Origin: Pholiota molesta
Taxonomy: Eukaryota; Basidiomycota; Agaricomycetes; Agaricales; Strophariaceae
Assembly (NCBI GenBank): GCA_014925825.1
Contig: JACGCK010000105.1
Span: 62,001 to 126,000, forward strand
Direction of reading: 5' to 3'
DNA length: 64,000 nt
Below the pieces are notes generated by a model, which did not search any database, was not told the DNA's origin, and saw only the letters and a program-made list of their open reading frames with translations. The translations under genes were made by a program, and so were the position numbers. Shown here in pieces: positions 21,111 through 32,939 of this stretch. Every line of letters starts with the position of its first letter. Within the stretch, counting starts at the first letter, position 1.

Positions 21111-21829
21111 GCACCAGGAGGAGGCGACCCCTCAGTCTTCAACGCGCTTACAGATCAATTTCCCGTGAAGATGCGGTATCTTACAACAGGGATGCACTGA
21201 TTCGATACGCCGCATCTGGTAGTTGGAACGATCTTGGTGCGCGTTGGGATGGCCAGGATGAAAAGGGTTGTGGGTTGGGAATGGAGACGAGAGCAGAAGG
21301 AACCGCACCGTGCCCGATTCAGAGAGCGCGAGGCAAGATGGAAACCATAGGAAAAATGAAGAGAAGAAAACGACTTGATGACGACACTCACTTCGGAAAC
21401 CCGGAATGCACGTCCATAGACAATCTCACTGCCACGTAGGGCTCCTGTGGTAGCAGAGGAACGGGGGATACGTACACAGAGTCCACTCGCACTATCTATC
21501 GACCCCGCTGGTCATGCCATCGCCTTCCAATTAGAGCCACGTAAGACGGAGTGTGAATCGCAGCTGGAATGCACGTAAGTCAATGAGGAACAATGTCCAC
21601 AGCGAGGTGAAAACTTACCTCTGCTGAAGGGACGGAATTAACGAGCCTGGTAAGGCTTGGAATCAACGACATCGACTTGACGGCGCGACAGAGCGTCGAG
21701 AGAGACAGAGGACCGAGACAGCACACAAGCTGCCGATGAGCATCTCGGGTGCGATCGCCCGCCTGAGCGGCTCGAATTCCAGGCAGCGAGAAAGGAGGTC
21801 GTTCCGAGGTGCTGGTGGTGGTGAGTCCG

Positions 21830-22990
21830 AAGGGGTGCGATGAAAGTAGGACCGTGAATCGGCTGGCAGGGAATCAACGGGCCGCGATCTCTGATTGCGC
21901 ACGGTCCACGTACCTCGTCTTCATTAACTTTCCCTCCTTGTCCACATCATGCCTTCCAGTGCGCCGACTGTCCATTGCATGTTCTACCCATGGGTTTCAA
22001 GCCGCGTTTACGTCCACGCTTCTGTACACTGGCGCTCTAGATATCTCATCACCTGTATCCCCTACTCAGCGCTCAGCACTTGGGCATCGTATTACCGTTT
22101 GCATTTCCTTCCTCGCAAGCACGATCTCAGCAGATATCGATCTCAGCAGCATATTCTGGCTGGAATCTCGGACAATAGGCCCGTGAGGCCTCAAGCTAAG
22201 TAACATGTTCTTCCTTTGTGCCTATACCTCGCGCCAACATTCCGCGTGATGTCCCCCTGCCATCTTCTTGCTCACCATGCACGCCCAAATACCCCGCGGA
22301 CTCTGGAGAGGACATGCCTAACGGCATAATTTGGACCCCATGGCTCGCAACCCACTATGTCGCTCGTTTGACGCCGTCGCCACGCTAACAATTACTTGTC
22401 GCCACGGCGGCAGAGGCCCAAATCATTATAAAGCTGATGAGGTAGCGTCCTCTCTTCAGGAGCCCAGGTTGCGGTGGTGTCGTACTTCAAAAGGATCTGT
22501 CTTATACCCTCACATCTCTCACCTTCAAGAGCGCGCCGTACTTACTCCAGACTGTGCGCTGGCGCATCTGCCGCATCGTGCATCGCTGGACTCGGTGCTA
22601 GATCTGGGTCGGAGTGCGGCGTGCATCCTGGCGAGCCCAGAGCAACACCCATCCTGTTTCAAACGGTACCCCTGCATATGCCGTGCCAGATCCTCCGGAG
22701 TCCACAGGTCGCAGGGCGCCGCATGGGTCCGTGCCTCCATATCCATATCGCTTCGTCAAACGCACAGAAACACATGGGGTTTCGGAGGGGGCATGTGCGC
22801 GCGCCGGTGTTGGCGTGTTGCGCGCAGACTCTCCTGATTTTGGGAACTGTATGGCTCTGCGCGTTTGGCGGATACGCCGAGACGGAGGGGCAGGGTCCTG
22901 GTATTCCGTTGTTTTTTTGTGTGTTTTTAATTTCATGGGACTCGAATTCCTTTTCACGTCGGCATTCCGTGTAATTGTATCGGATTGTAA
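21830..22990 (+). repeat. Compound repeat copy 6
   Basis: The core tgattgcgcacggtccac is at 21892-21909, preceded by ggaatcaacgggccgcgatc. It then has atctcatcacctgtatcccc, intact across the site where element 1 sits in copy 4. It continues with ctctggagaggacatgccta near 22303 and ctctcttcaggagcccaggt near 22452. Confidence 0.75.
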
Positions 22991-24480
22991 AGGTCCTATG
23001 GCGTAGTGACCTGTTCTCAATTACCCTGCAACAACTGTCGACGCCTGCTTGATCTACGATAAAGCCTACATATTGCGTCTCAAAACAAGATGGATGGATT
23101 GACAAATGCTTATCCCTATGTAGATACCACAGCACCACGTTCATCACTCGCGATAAAGTCGTGTTCGGTGTATTTGTCGCTGTGCACGAGCTTGCCTCAC
23201 GGTCATTGTTTGCGCACATCTCCTTGCTGAATGTATATTGCGATGTGAGGATTGGTCTCGAGTGTCAATTCGTCGGTGATAGTCTTCCAAACAGTGATAG
23301 ACAACCACGAACCCTGGTCAAAGCGCATATAGTATACGTAGCTGAAGGCGTAGGATCGTTCAATCACATCTCAACCCTTACTGCGTTATCAATCCCGGCC
23401 CACGATCCCATGGTATTCGACGCCGTCAGGACGCGAGGCGCGCCTCAAACAGCGCGCGGGACGCCAACGTAAAGAAACGATATCGGCTGCGGTACCGCGA
23501 GCGGCCTTGCGCCCATCGCCTTTATCGATCAGATGGAAAACAACGCAACGGATTCGATCTCAGAATCTGCACAGCAGTACATTGGCAGTACGCGGAATGT
23601 ACTGACTGCCTGCGGTGTTATTTGGCATCGATAATGGACGATGAGCGGCATGTCAATGCAACGCCGCACTGCTTCCACGGTCCTTGCCGTATATCGATAG
23701 GAAGTGACTCAAAGTAAGAAAGAACGTACAAGGCGCTCGCAACGAATCGCAACTCCCGTGCGACCCGCGTCCTACAACCCGTCCAGAGCCCCACTGCAGC
23801 GCAGACTCGCTCGTGTACTCCCCATCACAGCCCCTCCTCGCAGCGCGGCGACATGCTCCACCGATCCACGACCCACCCCCGACAACCAAGACGCTGCCCC
23901 GCGTGACGCATCGCATCGCAGCACGCCGCGCGCCGGCGCCCACACGCAGGATACCCCGCTCCCACAGCAAGCTCAGATCCCACCGCAACCGCCCGTCGAT
24001 GCACCACCCCCCCTCCCTGGGAGACGGACGGACGGTTGGTTGCGCCGATCCCCACACAGTCCCTGGGCCTGCACATCGCGAAAGCACAACGACGACGCCT
24101 GTTCCCGATCTCATGTCGACATGGACAACTCCGGCGCCCACAGGCAGGATCGCAGGGGATATATGATCCCACACGCACTGCGGCGGGACAGCGCGGATGG
24201 TGGTCCATGAATGCCGGCGAGCAGCAGGGCCGTCGTCGCGGACGGAGGATGGCCGCAGTGTCATGAGAGTGTAGGGAGCAAGATGCGAGACTGGTATGAA
24301 TGACGCTCGGGAGCAAGCTGCCATATTATGAGCGTCGCTGGCCATTGTACTGTCCGATAGATACGCTGGAACGGTTCAAAATGCAGAAGAAGTTGGATCA
24401 ACTGCAAGAGAGAGGTAAGAAGTATGCGGCGGTCCAGTGGTGGTGCAGCTGGAAGTCGGGAGGAAAGTACGTCGCTCCGA
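22990..24480. other. Intergenic with GC-rich patch, no supported gene
   Basis: 22990-23650 is mixed composition with a diverged match to 4340-4560 around 23218-23240. 23700-24290 is GC-rich and open on both strands together, including a 230-codon minus frame and a 168-codon plus frame; both are treated as composition artefacts. A cgctgg-ccattgtactg word near 24331 relates to 490 and 5094. Confidence 0.4.
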
Positions 24481-25528
24481 GGTGCTGGTGGTGTGTGGTA
24501 AAGCCGAGGTACGCAGGACCGTGGCGCGGCGGGCACGGAATCAACGGGCCGCGATCTCTGATTGCGCACGGTCCACTTGCCTCGTTTGCGTTCACTTTCT
24601 CTCGTCATCGATTTCATCGACCATGTCGCCCTCCAGTGCATCGACCATCCATATTCCATAGCATGTTCCACCCTTGTGACTCAGGAAGAGTTTACCCCCA
24701 CTCTTTTGAATGCGGGCGCCCTAGGCATCTCATCAACTGTATCCCCGCCTCAGCACTTGGGCATCGTACCGTCTGCATTTCCCTCAAGTACGATCTCAGC
24801 AGATATCGAAATCAGCTGCGTATTCTGGCTGGAATGTCGGACAATACGCCAGTGAGGCCTTGAGGAATCGAGCTAAGTAACATCTTCTTCCATTCTGCCC
24901 ATACCTCGTGCCCCACCTTCCGCAGGATGTCCCGCCGACGTCCCCCTGCTTACCGTGCACGCCCAAATTCCCCGCGGACTCTAGAGAGGGCGTACCTAAC
25001 GGCATAATTTGGACCCCGCGGCGCGCAACCCACTATGTTGCTCGCTTGACGCCGGTGCCACGTTGATGATTACTTGTCACCGCGGCCGGCGCCCAAATCA
25101 TTGTAGAATACTATCATGTAGCGTCCTCTCTTCAGGAGCGCAGGTTGCAGTGGTGTCGTGCATCGGACGGATACCCTTTCATACGTCGTGCCATGTCTTG
25201 CTGGTTGCGCAGGATGTGGCGCCCCACCGCGTCCGTCCGCTGCTCACACATCGTACTTCGCCAAACCCGCAGACATCGCTTGGCCCTCCGGGGAGCCCCT
25301 GCTAGCCCCTGCCTTCGCGTGTTGCCCGCAGACTCCCCTGATAAACACCCGGGTTCCGCGAGTTTGGCGATTACGAGAGCGTAACACACGTACTGGTATT
25401 GTCGTCTGGGAAATGACCTCTCTTGCGGAGTGCAGGCTGCGGTGATGGCGTGAGTGAAATGGGAACTATTGTAGATGGATACGCGGCGGTGGTATACCAT
25501 GCTGCTCGCTAGCGCTTTTGCCTCAGCT
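24480..25528 (+). repeat. Compound repeat copy 7
   Basis: The core tgattgcgcacggtccac is at 24559-24576, with ctctagagagggcgtaccta near 24980 and ctctcttcaggagcgcaggt near 25127. The last 100 bases (25430-25528) recur at 28280-28385, beyond element 2, so the two stretches were neighbouring units before insertion. Confidence 0.75.
25522..25528 (+). repeat. Target site duplication, left copy (element 2)
   Basis: ctcagct, repeated at 28218-28224. If one mismatch is allowed it extends to 8 bp (cctcagct / gctcagct). Confidence 0.7.
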
Positions 25529-25556
25529 CAGTGATATCAGCTCGTTCGCTTAATCC
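25529..25556 (+). repeat. Terminal inverted repeat, left end of element 2
   Basis: About 28 bases, of which some 20 match the reverse complement of 28190-28217. The inner part (CTCGT-CGCT-AATCCTA) is best kept. Confidence 0.65.
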
Positions 25557-25849
25557 TAGCTTACCTCCTCAAGGGCAGTAGGATTAAGTGTACCCTTTGT
25601 ATTATAGTCAAGCAAGCCTAAGGCTACCAGTAAATTTAATCCTATCGTACTCTAGCCTACTTTGAATTGATTTGCCGTACGATTGACTCTACAATTTAAG
25701 CCTACAAATAATCCTAAGGGCCTATAAACCAATCTATTTCTATTCCACTCACAATCCACTTTGGATTAATCCTAGCTATATTTGCAGTAGGGGTAACCGT
25801 ACGATCTTAGTCTACAGATAATCATATTCCACTTTCGCGTCTCCACGCC

Positions 25850-27140
25850 GCAGAGCGCTGCATATGCAGCGCTGATTGTACGTGTAGACGGTGAGTGCGA
25901 GGCTCGCGACATCCTCCCTGCGTCTGCATGGTCGCTCATCCTCCCCTCTGATTCTCTCATTGCCTGTGCAGCCCACCCGCACCGGAGCGCCATTGTCCTG
26001 CGCAAGGGTAGCGGCGCCCACTGCGCCACCCGGCTCGCCCTGCCAGCTGCCTCCTCGCTCGTCCACGCATTCGGCCTTCGATCGCGCCCGCGCCCACGAG
26101 GTCCCATTCATCGCACGCCTTGATGCACACGTCGAAGTCTTGTGATATCAGGCGACTGGCAATGATCTCCGCGCGCTCGTCCTTTGCGAACGACGCAGTT
26201 GAGAAGGGGCAACGAGAGTCGGCGGGTGCGCGTCGGCAACCGATGAGTCGGCAGGTGTCGAGGAAAGGGGGAATGGGTGAAGGATGTAGGCGTGTGGGGT
26301 GGTAGGAGTCGCAATACCGTTCGTGCCGTTTGTTAGCTTGCCTGCACGCCGTCGCAACGAGCTTGGACGTACTGTATACGCGCCTTCGCGCCGTTTGGAG
26401 CCCACGTACGTCCCAAGTTGTCCATGCCCTCCGACCTGCGGCTGATTGGCCCGTGACCGAGGGCGAACTACGGGTGTCGCAATGGCGGGGCTCTGTCGTC
26501 GTCGTCCTCGATGTCGTCGTCGGTTGCTATGGCCGTGCGGATCGTATCAAACGCGGTCGAGAGGTTTGGAGGGCGCGAACGCCATTGAGGTTGACGGCGG
26601 TGCGTGGCGAGGCGCTGGCAGGGGCGAGGTAAGCAAGGATGTAGGACAATTGAAGGAAACTCACGTTGATGTTCCCTTGTAGCCACCGACGCACCCCACA
26701 GCACGGAACAATGGACATGGTGCTCATATCTCCGTCGCGAACACCCAGAATTGTCGTCGTCGAAAGCGAGGGAGAATGGGGGGGTGTAGGAACGGCGGGC
26801 CACCGTCGTCGTCGTATTCGGCTGCGATGTCCCTGCGACGCGTTGTAGGTGGCCGAGGGGGTTGAAAAACGTGCACGCCGTTCAAGTGGGAAGGTAATGT
26901 GCGAGGCGCTGGCATTGGCCGTCGTCGACATCGACGAGTCGACGACGGCCTTCGAATCGTTGTACGTGAATACAGAATGGGTGAGCAATTTCCAAGTGGC
27001 ATCAGGCGGATCGAGAGCCCGGGCGCGAGCTCGATCGATCCGCCAAAGATAAGACTTACAGTGTAAAAAATCCGCCTGGGGCCACTCTCATTCGCCTGGT
27101 AGCAGGAGATCGACGCGAAGTTGAGTTCGACGCGAGGCAT
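25850..27140 (-). CDS. Possible decayed gene in the core of element 2
   Basis: On the minus strand several protein-like pieces follow each other: MPRVELNFASISCYQANESG (from 27140), STSKLVATACRQANKRHE, and DERAEIIASRLISQDFDVC with ACDEWDL. Between the last two a GTATTG...AAAG intron is possible (about 26195-26320). The central part contains a doubled segment (LNGVRALQTSRPRLI and LNGVHVFQPPRPPTT) from a roughly 300-bp tandem duplication of 26470-26620 and 26770-26920. I do not recognise the protein, and the exon chain could not be closed. Confidence 0.3.
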
Positions 27141-27774
27141 CCGTTGTCCATTCGAAAATCCGGGAAATGTTGTCCAGGGGTTTTTTCAGGGGGCTGAAAT
27201 AATATGGCTGTGTCTGCTTTGGCCGAGCGCGAGCGCGAAGAATAGTGATGGAGGCCAAGGGAACATCAGAGCTGGGCAGGTGGATGAGTAGCTGTGAGGG
27301 AGGTTCATTATTGGAGGTTCATTAAGTTCAAAGTTATGATTTGTCGGTTGGTACCGCACGTGTCCTGGAAGCGGGTTGTTAAATGTCACATGATCTACCG
27401 TGCAAGATACCTGGCCCCGACGATTCTATTGTCAAGGTTGAAATGGATCAAGGCCAGATAGCATAGTACTACAATTGTTATGGGCCCACTGCGAATCACG
27501 GATGTGGCTCGGAAATAAAACTATATAAGACTCAGCTGGTAACTTGAGTGACGCCTTCCTCCCCAATTCCTCCCCATCAGACCATCACCATCCAAACTCA
27601 TCCTGCCCTTATTGATTTTGTTCTTTTAGCATATTTATTTGTGGTATAACTCCGCCTGCATCTAGCTGACTTGACTGTTACAGATATATTGAGGGTTCAG
27701 CATTCAAGATGCATTGGTGGAGTTGGTAAGTTTTATTATTGTTTCATCACCAACCATTCACAACTTACAAGAGA

Positions 27775-28190
27775 CCGAAGCATAAAAGCTTTATGTTTCC
27801 TGAAGCCTACATAAGCCTATCCTGCAATTACAAGCCTAGGATAAGCTTATTCTAGGCTTGTGATAGGCTTATGAGAAGGATAGGCTTGTGCTAGGCTTAC
27901 CATACCAATCCTATGTATGCTATATCATATTCCTAGGATTATGTAGGATTATTAGTTTACTTGATTGAATAATCAACGATAGGATTACATTGGATTATAA
28001 TAGACTTATTTCTAATATTATACGCTTAAAAATCCTACCATATAACATGGTCTAGTAATCCAAAGGAAATCCATAGGATTATGTAGGATCAAAAGTCTAC
28101 TTTGTCGGACTACAATAGACTTGATTCTATTACCCATTGGAAACAGTAAGGCGTAGGCTTAATCCCACCGCCCTTTGGACCCCAAAGTAG
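27775..28190. repeat. Subterminal TAGGCTTA/AATCCTAC array, right side of element 2
   Basis: More than a dozen overlapping words such as taagcctat, ataggctta, gtaggatta and aatcctac occur in both orientations, making the stretch rich in small hairpins. The left side (25545-25830) has the same words. Likely transposase-binding sites by analogy with hAT subterminal repeats. Confidence 0.6.
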
Positions 28191-28217
28191 GATTGAGCGC
28201 ACGAGTTGAGAGAGGTG
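28190..28217 (-). repeat. Terminal inverted repeat, right end of element 2
   Basis: Reverse complement reads CACCTCTCTCAACTCGTGCG then CTCAATCCTA; pairs with 25529-25556. Confidence 0.65.
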
Positions 28218-28224
28218 CTCAGCT
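28218..28224 (+). repeat. Target site duplication, right copy (element 2)
   Basis: ctcagct, identical to 25522-25528, followed by tgttgttcgag where the interrupted repeat resumes. Confidence 0.7.
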
Positions 28225-29200
28225 TGTTGTTCGAGGATACTCTTGACCGTCGATTGTTGTAAAGATTGGAGCGACCTCTCTTCAGGGAGTGCAGGTCGCG
28301 CCGTTACGGTGATGACGTGAATGAAATGCGAACTATTTTAGATGGATACGTGGTGTACCATGCTGCTCGCAGGCGCTTTTGCCTTAGCTTGTTGTTCGGA
28401 GACACTCTTGATCATCGATTGTGGTCAAGATTGGAGTAATTGCCAGAGCAGGACCTGTGCAATGATCTTTGCTGTTTCTCCCGTCTCACTCCTTTTCTTT
28501 TATATTGTGTTGTTTTATTTTTCAATAGATCACGCACATAACTGATACTACGAATTCACGGCCTCGCTGCGCAATTCTCTCCTGCAATGCCTTCGTTTGT
28601 CGCTGACCACAAAGTTCAGGACTCGATCGCCGTTGAGAGTCTATGTAGTACATGGCTCGGTCGACGGCGGCAAGATGAAACCCGAGTGCTCCTCGATGAG
28701 ATGACGGTAATCTGAGGTACGAGACGGGCGATATATTGGGCCTCCGAAAGTTTTGTGTTCGCCACGTCGCCTTGAGCGTAACACATTCAACGCAACAACC
28801 CAGACCTCGGTATGATGTTCGACATTGTTCAATATGGCCCTCGCGGCGTTGACACCTCATGGAACTGCAGCCGTAGCTCTTGTTCGAGCAATTTATAGAG
28901 ATATGAATCCATTTCGGCGCCTAATGAAGCATGTAACAATTACAATACGAATCGACCCATCATAGTCAGCTACACTAAAAACTACAGAGGAGAATATACG
29001 CTACGGTACCGGTACAGTCGAGTATGTACATAAATATCGTCTAAAATATTATCGAATTATGCTAAGCAGGTCCAGGTAGGTATGGAAAACCAGTACGTAG
29101 GGGAGAGAAAGAGAAAACAGCATATTAAAACGATTTCTGCTAAACGAACCATCCACGTATCCTGAAGCAGTGCGTCTAATTATGAGTCGATGCCGGAAAT
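28225..29200. other. Repeat remnant and intergenic sequence
   Basis: 28225-28440 is the second tandem unit of the repeat end that element 2 split. 28560-28860 is open on the minus strand in two frames, without a clear winner or recognised motif. 28900-29180 is AT-rich and would hold the 3' end of the NACHT gene transcript. No gene is called. Confidence 0.35.
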
Positions 29201-29201
29201 T

Positions 29202-32200
29202 TTAAGAAAAAAACGACCGCAGCCATCGACATACACGCCAGTTCAGACACGCGCACGATGCACCATGCTCGTCCAGGGGCGGGGGGACGGGGCGCGGCGG
29301 CTGCGGCTGCGACGCCGGTGCATTATTTGGCGGGGACGCGACGGGAGGAGGTGGCGCAGTCGATACTGGTGGCGGAAGGGCAGCAGCGCGCTCGTCCGTG
29401 GGCAGTGGCACTGGAGGGGCGGTGTTAGAGCTGGCGATACACGTGGAGTCCACGTCATGGGTGGTTGAAGTTGAATCTTCTGGCGCAACGGGGGAAAGGG
29501 AGCGCTGATCATGAGGCTGAGGTGTCAATCCAGCGGACTCGAAGCTGGCAGGTGGAAGGCTCTCTTCTGGACACGAGACAGGAGAGTGATGGTCGGACGA
29601 TGTTGATGGAGGATGAGATGCAGGGAGCGGTTCAGCGTGCGGGAGGCTGTCACCATTAGTGCTGGGGGTAAACGTGGGTTCCTCAACAGGGATGCATGGT
29701 GCTTGCGACGCTGTAGATAGCAAAGAAGATCTAGAGTCGTTGGCGCTGCTGGATGGACCACATGGCAAAGAGTCGTTGTCTTGAGGCGGTTCTGCAGGGA
29801 AGGGAACGCTTGCAGAGTCTCCGTTGTTGGTTGGAGGAGTAGCATCTGCAACTACTCTGAAAGGAACGTCGGGTATCGATAGTAGATGGGAGGATGGGGG
29901 CTCGTTTTCATTTGATGATCTGGCAGCTGCGGTGAGATCGGCAGCTGCGTGAGATCGCTCTGATGTCGCAAAGGGTATTGATGATTTGGAATTTGGGTAT
30001 CCAGGGCGTCGGAATGAAAAGCGACCGCAGGTGAAGGTGAATGGGACAAGGGATCATTCTCATTTGAAGAAGATGTCTTGGCAGTGCCAAAACTAGGACC
30101 CGAGACAGGGACCGATACCGATGTAGCAATGAACTCCTCCTTATCGAAATTTGTGCCGCAAATAATGCAGTGTGTAGTCCCTGGTAGATGGTTGTGCTGA
30201 AGGTAAGGTATGCCGCACCTCTGGGAACGTTTGCATCCAAATGGCCGGGTTGGTTAGCGCTGTTGAAAATGTGATTTCGAGGAGTGCTTACTTTGATGTA
30301 TCCCAAGCTGGCCTGAGCGACGGACTTCCATGAAAGCTGGCGTACGAGTCCAAATATAGGCACTTTAATTCCGACATTGTACTGCAGGGCACGCTCCCGC
30401 AAGAACGTTGCAAGATCCAGGTCCTCAGAAGCAGCTTGGAGTATTGTGTCAAACCAGGATTCAGAACTTCCGATTCGGAAAATGGACAACCACAGACTAG
30501 CAGTTGTTTTAACTTGGAGGTATTTGAAGCGTGTACTGTCAATCCCTGCGATTCTAATTTCATAGTAGGGGCCTTCTGTGGGTCTAAAAGTAGATTTAAG
30601 TGTCAGTTCATATCTGATAACGAAAAAGAAACGACCTACGTGGGACAAATTGTTGTGATTATTTGCTTTGCGAAAGCGACATAGCTTCCTCCATCCAAAC
30701 AGTATTGATTTGCTCGAGCTTGGGACTGAAATAAATTGAGAAAGCATTTTCGGTCATGATTCATTGAAAAGCGGATACCCATCAAATGCAACAATTGGCG
30801 GTCCCGTTGGTAAATCTGGGCAAACTCTGCTTCCGATTCATTGAGACCATAGAGGATAATGTGAATTAAATAGACAACGTCCGCCTGGCTGAACAAGGGG
30901 TTACTTAGTATCACGGGAATGTAAGGGCGAAGGGGCGGAGGATATTGCGAAATCCTATCAATGATGAAGGTATCGAATTCGTGCTGCAATCTGGGCAATA
31001 TATCATCCGCTCGGTTTTGTACCTTTTTAGAGGTGTCAAACATTGGTTAGCTCTACGTTATCAATAGTGCGAATCAATACTAACCTGTTTTTGTACGCTC
31101 TCAAAAAATGCATCCCAGTCTGGGACATACAGCTTTCTGAAGTTTTTTATCTCCCCTAAGAGAGCTCCTAAATCGAACGATTTGAGATCGTCGGTTATTT
31201 GGCTTCCTTGGGGAGATTTTTCGCAATGGTAGATGAATGTGTCTATTTGAAGCCGTAGTGGGAAACGACTCGAGATTTGAGACTGATGGTGATTGGCGAT
31301 AATCTTCAACCAACGCCGGCTCAGCAGGACATGCGCTTGATCTTGATCAATGTAGTATTCACCAGATCGAGTTCGGTCTGTCAGGAAGTCGTACAGAGAG
31401 ACATGATAAATCCGCAGTGCCGAAGTAATGTCGCCAGGCGATGGCACAGTTCGCCGGGCTATGAAGTCGTGCAGAGAGACATGATGACGCCGCGAGACAT
31501 GATGAATCCGCGGTGCCGAAGTAATGTCGACAGGCGATGGCACAGTTCGACGAGGTATGAGGTCGTACAGGGGGATATGATGACGCCGCGAGACATGATG
31601 AATCCGCGGTCCCGAAGTAATGTCGACAGGCGGTGGCACATACACAAGAGCATGCATGTCCATCAAAATTCTGCGTACCGAACCAAGGCCTAGTAGCTCC
31701 TGTACGACATTCACGCTAAGTCTCAGTTTTTCAGATTGTTTTCCTGTTGTTAGCATGAGTAGAGTCAAAATTTGTAGGACCGATTCGAGGTCGGCAACGG
31801 AAGACAGTATACTGCGATACAGCGCATCGAGTGGTGCGAACGGTGATTCGTTTTTGAGATAGGATAAGTTTCGTATGGCTTTCAGTCGGTCGTTTGGGCT
31901 ATGATGCCGCGAATCGATGAATTTGATCACTGTGGATGCAAAAATAAACTGGCCTGAAGCTTTATCAATGAGATAGTTGACGTCTTCCTCATTCGGCCAT
32001 GGAGTAGGTAGAGAAGATGGTTCAATCGCATCCTGCTGGTCTTTGATTTCCTGAAATTTCGCTAGAAAGTAGGTCTTGATGTCATTGTCCGGCTGATATT
32101 CGTCCAACGCAAGTGCTTTCGTGAGAGAGTTGAGAGTCTGAGAAAATGCCCTGCGGACTTCGTACTCAAAGCGACTGGTGATAAAAACTTTGATGTGAAT

Positions 32201-32939
32201 ACGTCGGAGTTCGTTCACGGCGGTTGACAGAACTTCGAGAAGGTCTGCTTGTGCTGGACCATCTGGGCCACATTCATCGATGGCGTCAATGACAACACAC
32301 CTCGTAGGGCTGAGCGGTTGCACGATTTTCAGAGGCTCGATGACCAGCTTTTGCATTTGTTTCGAAAGCGCGCGGGAAAAGATCGTCTGGTCCTCCTCGA
32401 TCGCTGTTAGGAGTCTGTCCTCTGTTTCTGGGAAGGACCTAGAAAGTTGGTAGGCAAGTGTAGCGACAAAGAGAGTGGGAGTGTTTCGGCCAGGGGCAGT
32501 CTTCCCGAAAAAGAACGATGCGGCGAGTCGGTCCTCGTCCACGCAAGCCTCCGCGATAGTCTGCCCTATAGACGTCTTTCCAGAACCAGCAGGGCCATAA
32601 AGCCAGAGGATAAACTGTTCTTGGGCCTGCGGGTCATTCAGCCATTTCATGATCACGGAAAGGATAGCAACGCGGGTATGCGGATAACATTTTGGCGGCT
32701 TGCCTCGCTCGGAGGAATCGTGAAAAGCTCCTTGTGTAATGTTAGCCAACAGTAGCTTTAGGCCTATGCAAAATTGAAAACGGCGTAATTAATAAATACT
32801 AAATAGTGCAAATCAGCTTAATGACGTGCTCACCAGAACGCTCCTGCGTATTGACGTGCATATCGCCGGCGACATTCGCGAATGTCCCGCCATGGTTGTC
32901 AAAGTTGTGGCTGTCCTGAAAGAAATGTTGTGATGTCAT
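29202..32939 (-). CDS. NACHT-domain NLR-like protein
   Basis: The start is at 32939 (MTSQHFFQDSHNFDNHGG), giving the N-terminal motif GGTFANVAGDMHVN. An intron follows (about 32765-32832), then KCYPHTRVAILSVIMKWL and the NACHT P-loop GPAGSGKTSIGQTIAEAC (about 32550-32600), CVVIDAIDECG as Walker B, and FITSRFEYEVRRAF. A helical region follows, then a tandemly triplicated segment (31386-31640), the YHVSLYDFLTDRTRSGEYYI motif common in mushroom NACHT proteins, and further exons 31020-30640, 30590-30300 and 30230-29850. One late exon has C...H-x-H...CIIC (possible zinc-binding knuckle). The tail to 29202 is Pro/Ser-rich; near 29860-30000 an intron or a frameshift must be assumed. NACHT ATPases are STAND signalling proteins linked to non-self recognition in fungi; the effector part here is unknown. 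Confidence 0.8.
31386..31640 (-). repeat. In-frame tandem triplication inside the NACHT gene
   Basis: Three head-to-tail units begin near 31386, 31464 and 31560, stepping 78 and 96 bp (26 and 32 codons). The protein reads VPPPVDITSGPRIHHVS, VPSPVDITSAPRIHHVS and VPSPGDITSALRIYHVS, each followed by a LYDL/LHDF/LYDF word. The second NACHT gene has one unit (VPPPTDNKLPRIYHAS, then IHDFLKD), so the triplication is derived. Units 2 and 3 share an extra 18-bp piece. Confidence 0.9.

Larger units (their letters stand above)
25529..28217. mobile_element. Element 2: 2.69 kb hAT-like DNA transposon
   Basis: Ends form inverted repeats: left CAGTGATATCAGCTCGTTCG, right (reverse complement) CACCTCTCTCAACTCGTGCG, both continuing CT-AATCCTA. 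They are flanked by a 7-bp duplication. Deleting the element and one duplication copy gives gcctcagcttgttgttcgag, which aligns with the neighbouring unit's gccttagcttgttgttcgga at 28382. Long subterminal stretches (25545-25830 and 27775-28190) are dense in short palindromic words of TAGGCTTA/AATCCTAC type. The GC-rich core (25850-27140) may hold an old minus-strand gene, but no transposase motif was found. CA-start ends and a 7-8 bp duplication suggest hAT; P or KDZ families are alternatives. Probably non-autonomous. Confidence 0.7.

Noticed and set aside
23653..24345. 230-codon minus frame and overlapping + frames
   Set aside because: The region is GC-rich and open in several frames at once. 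No motif, no conserved counterpart, no introns.
1..28000. LTR retrotransposon as source of the compound repeat
   Set aside because: No reverse transcriptase, integrase, primer-binding site or TG...CA bounded long terminal repeats were found in any copy.
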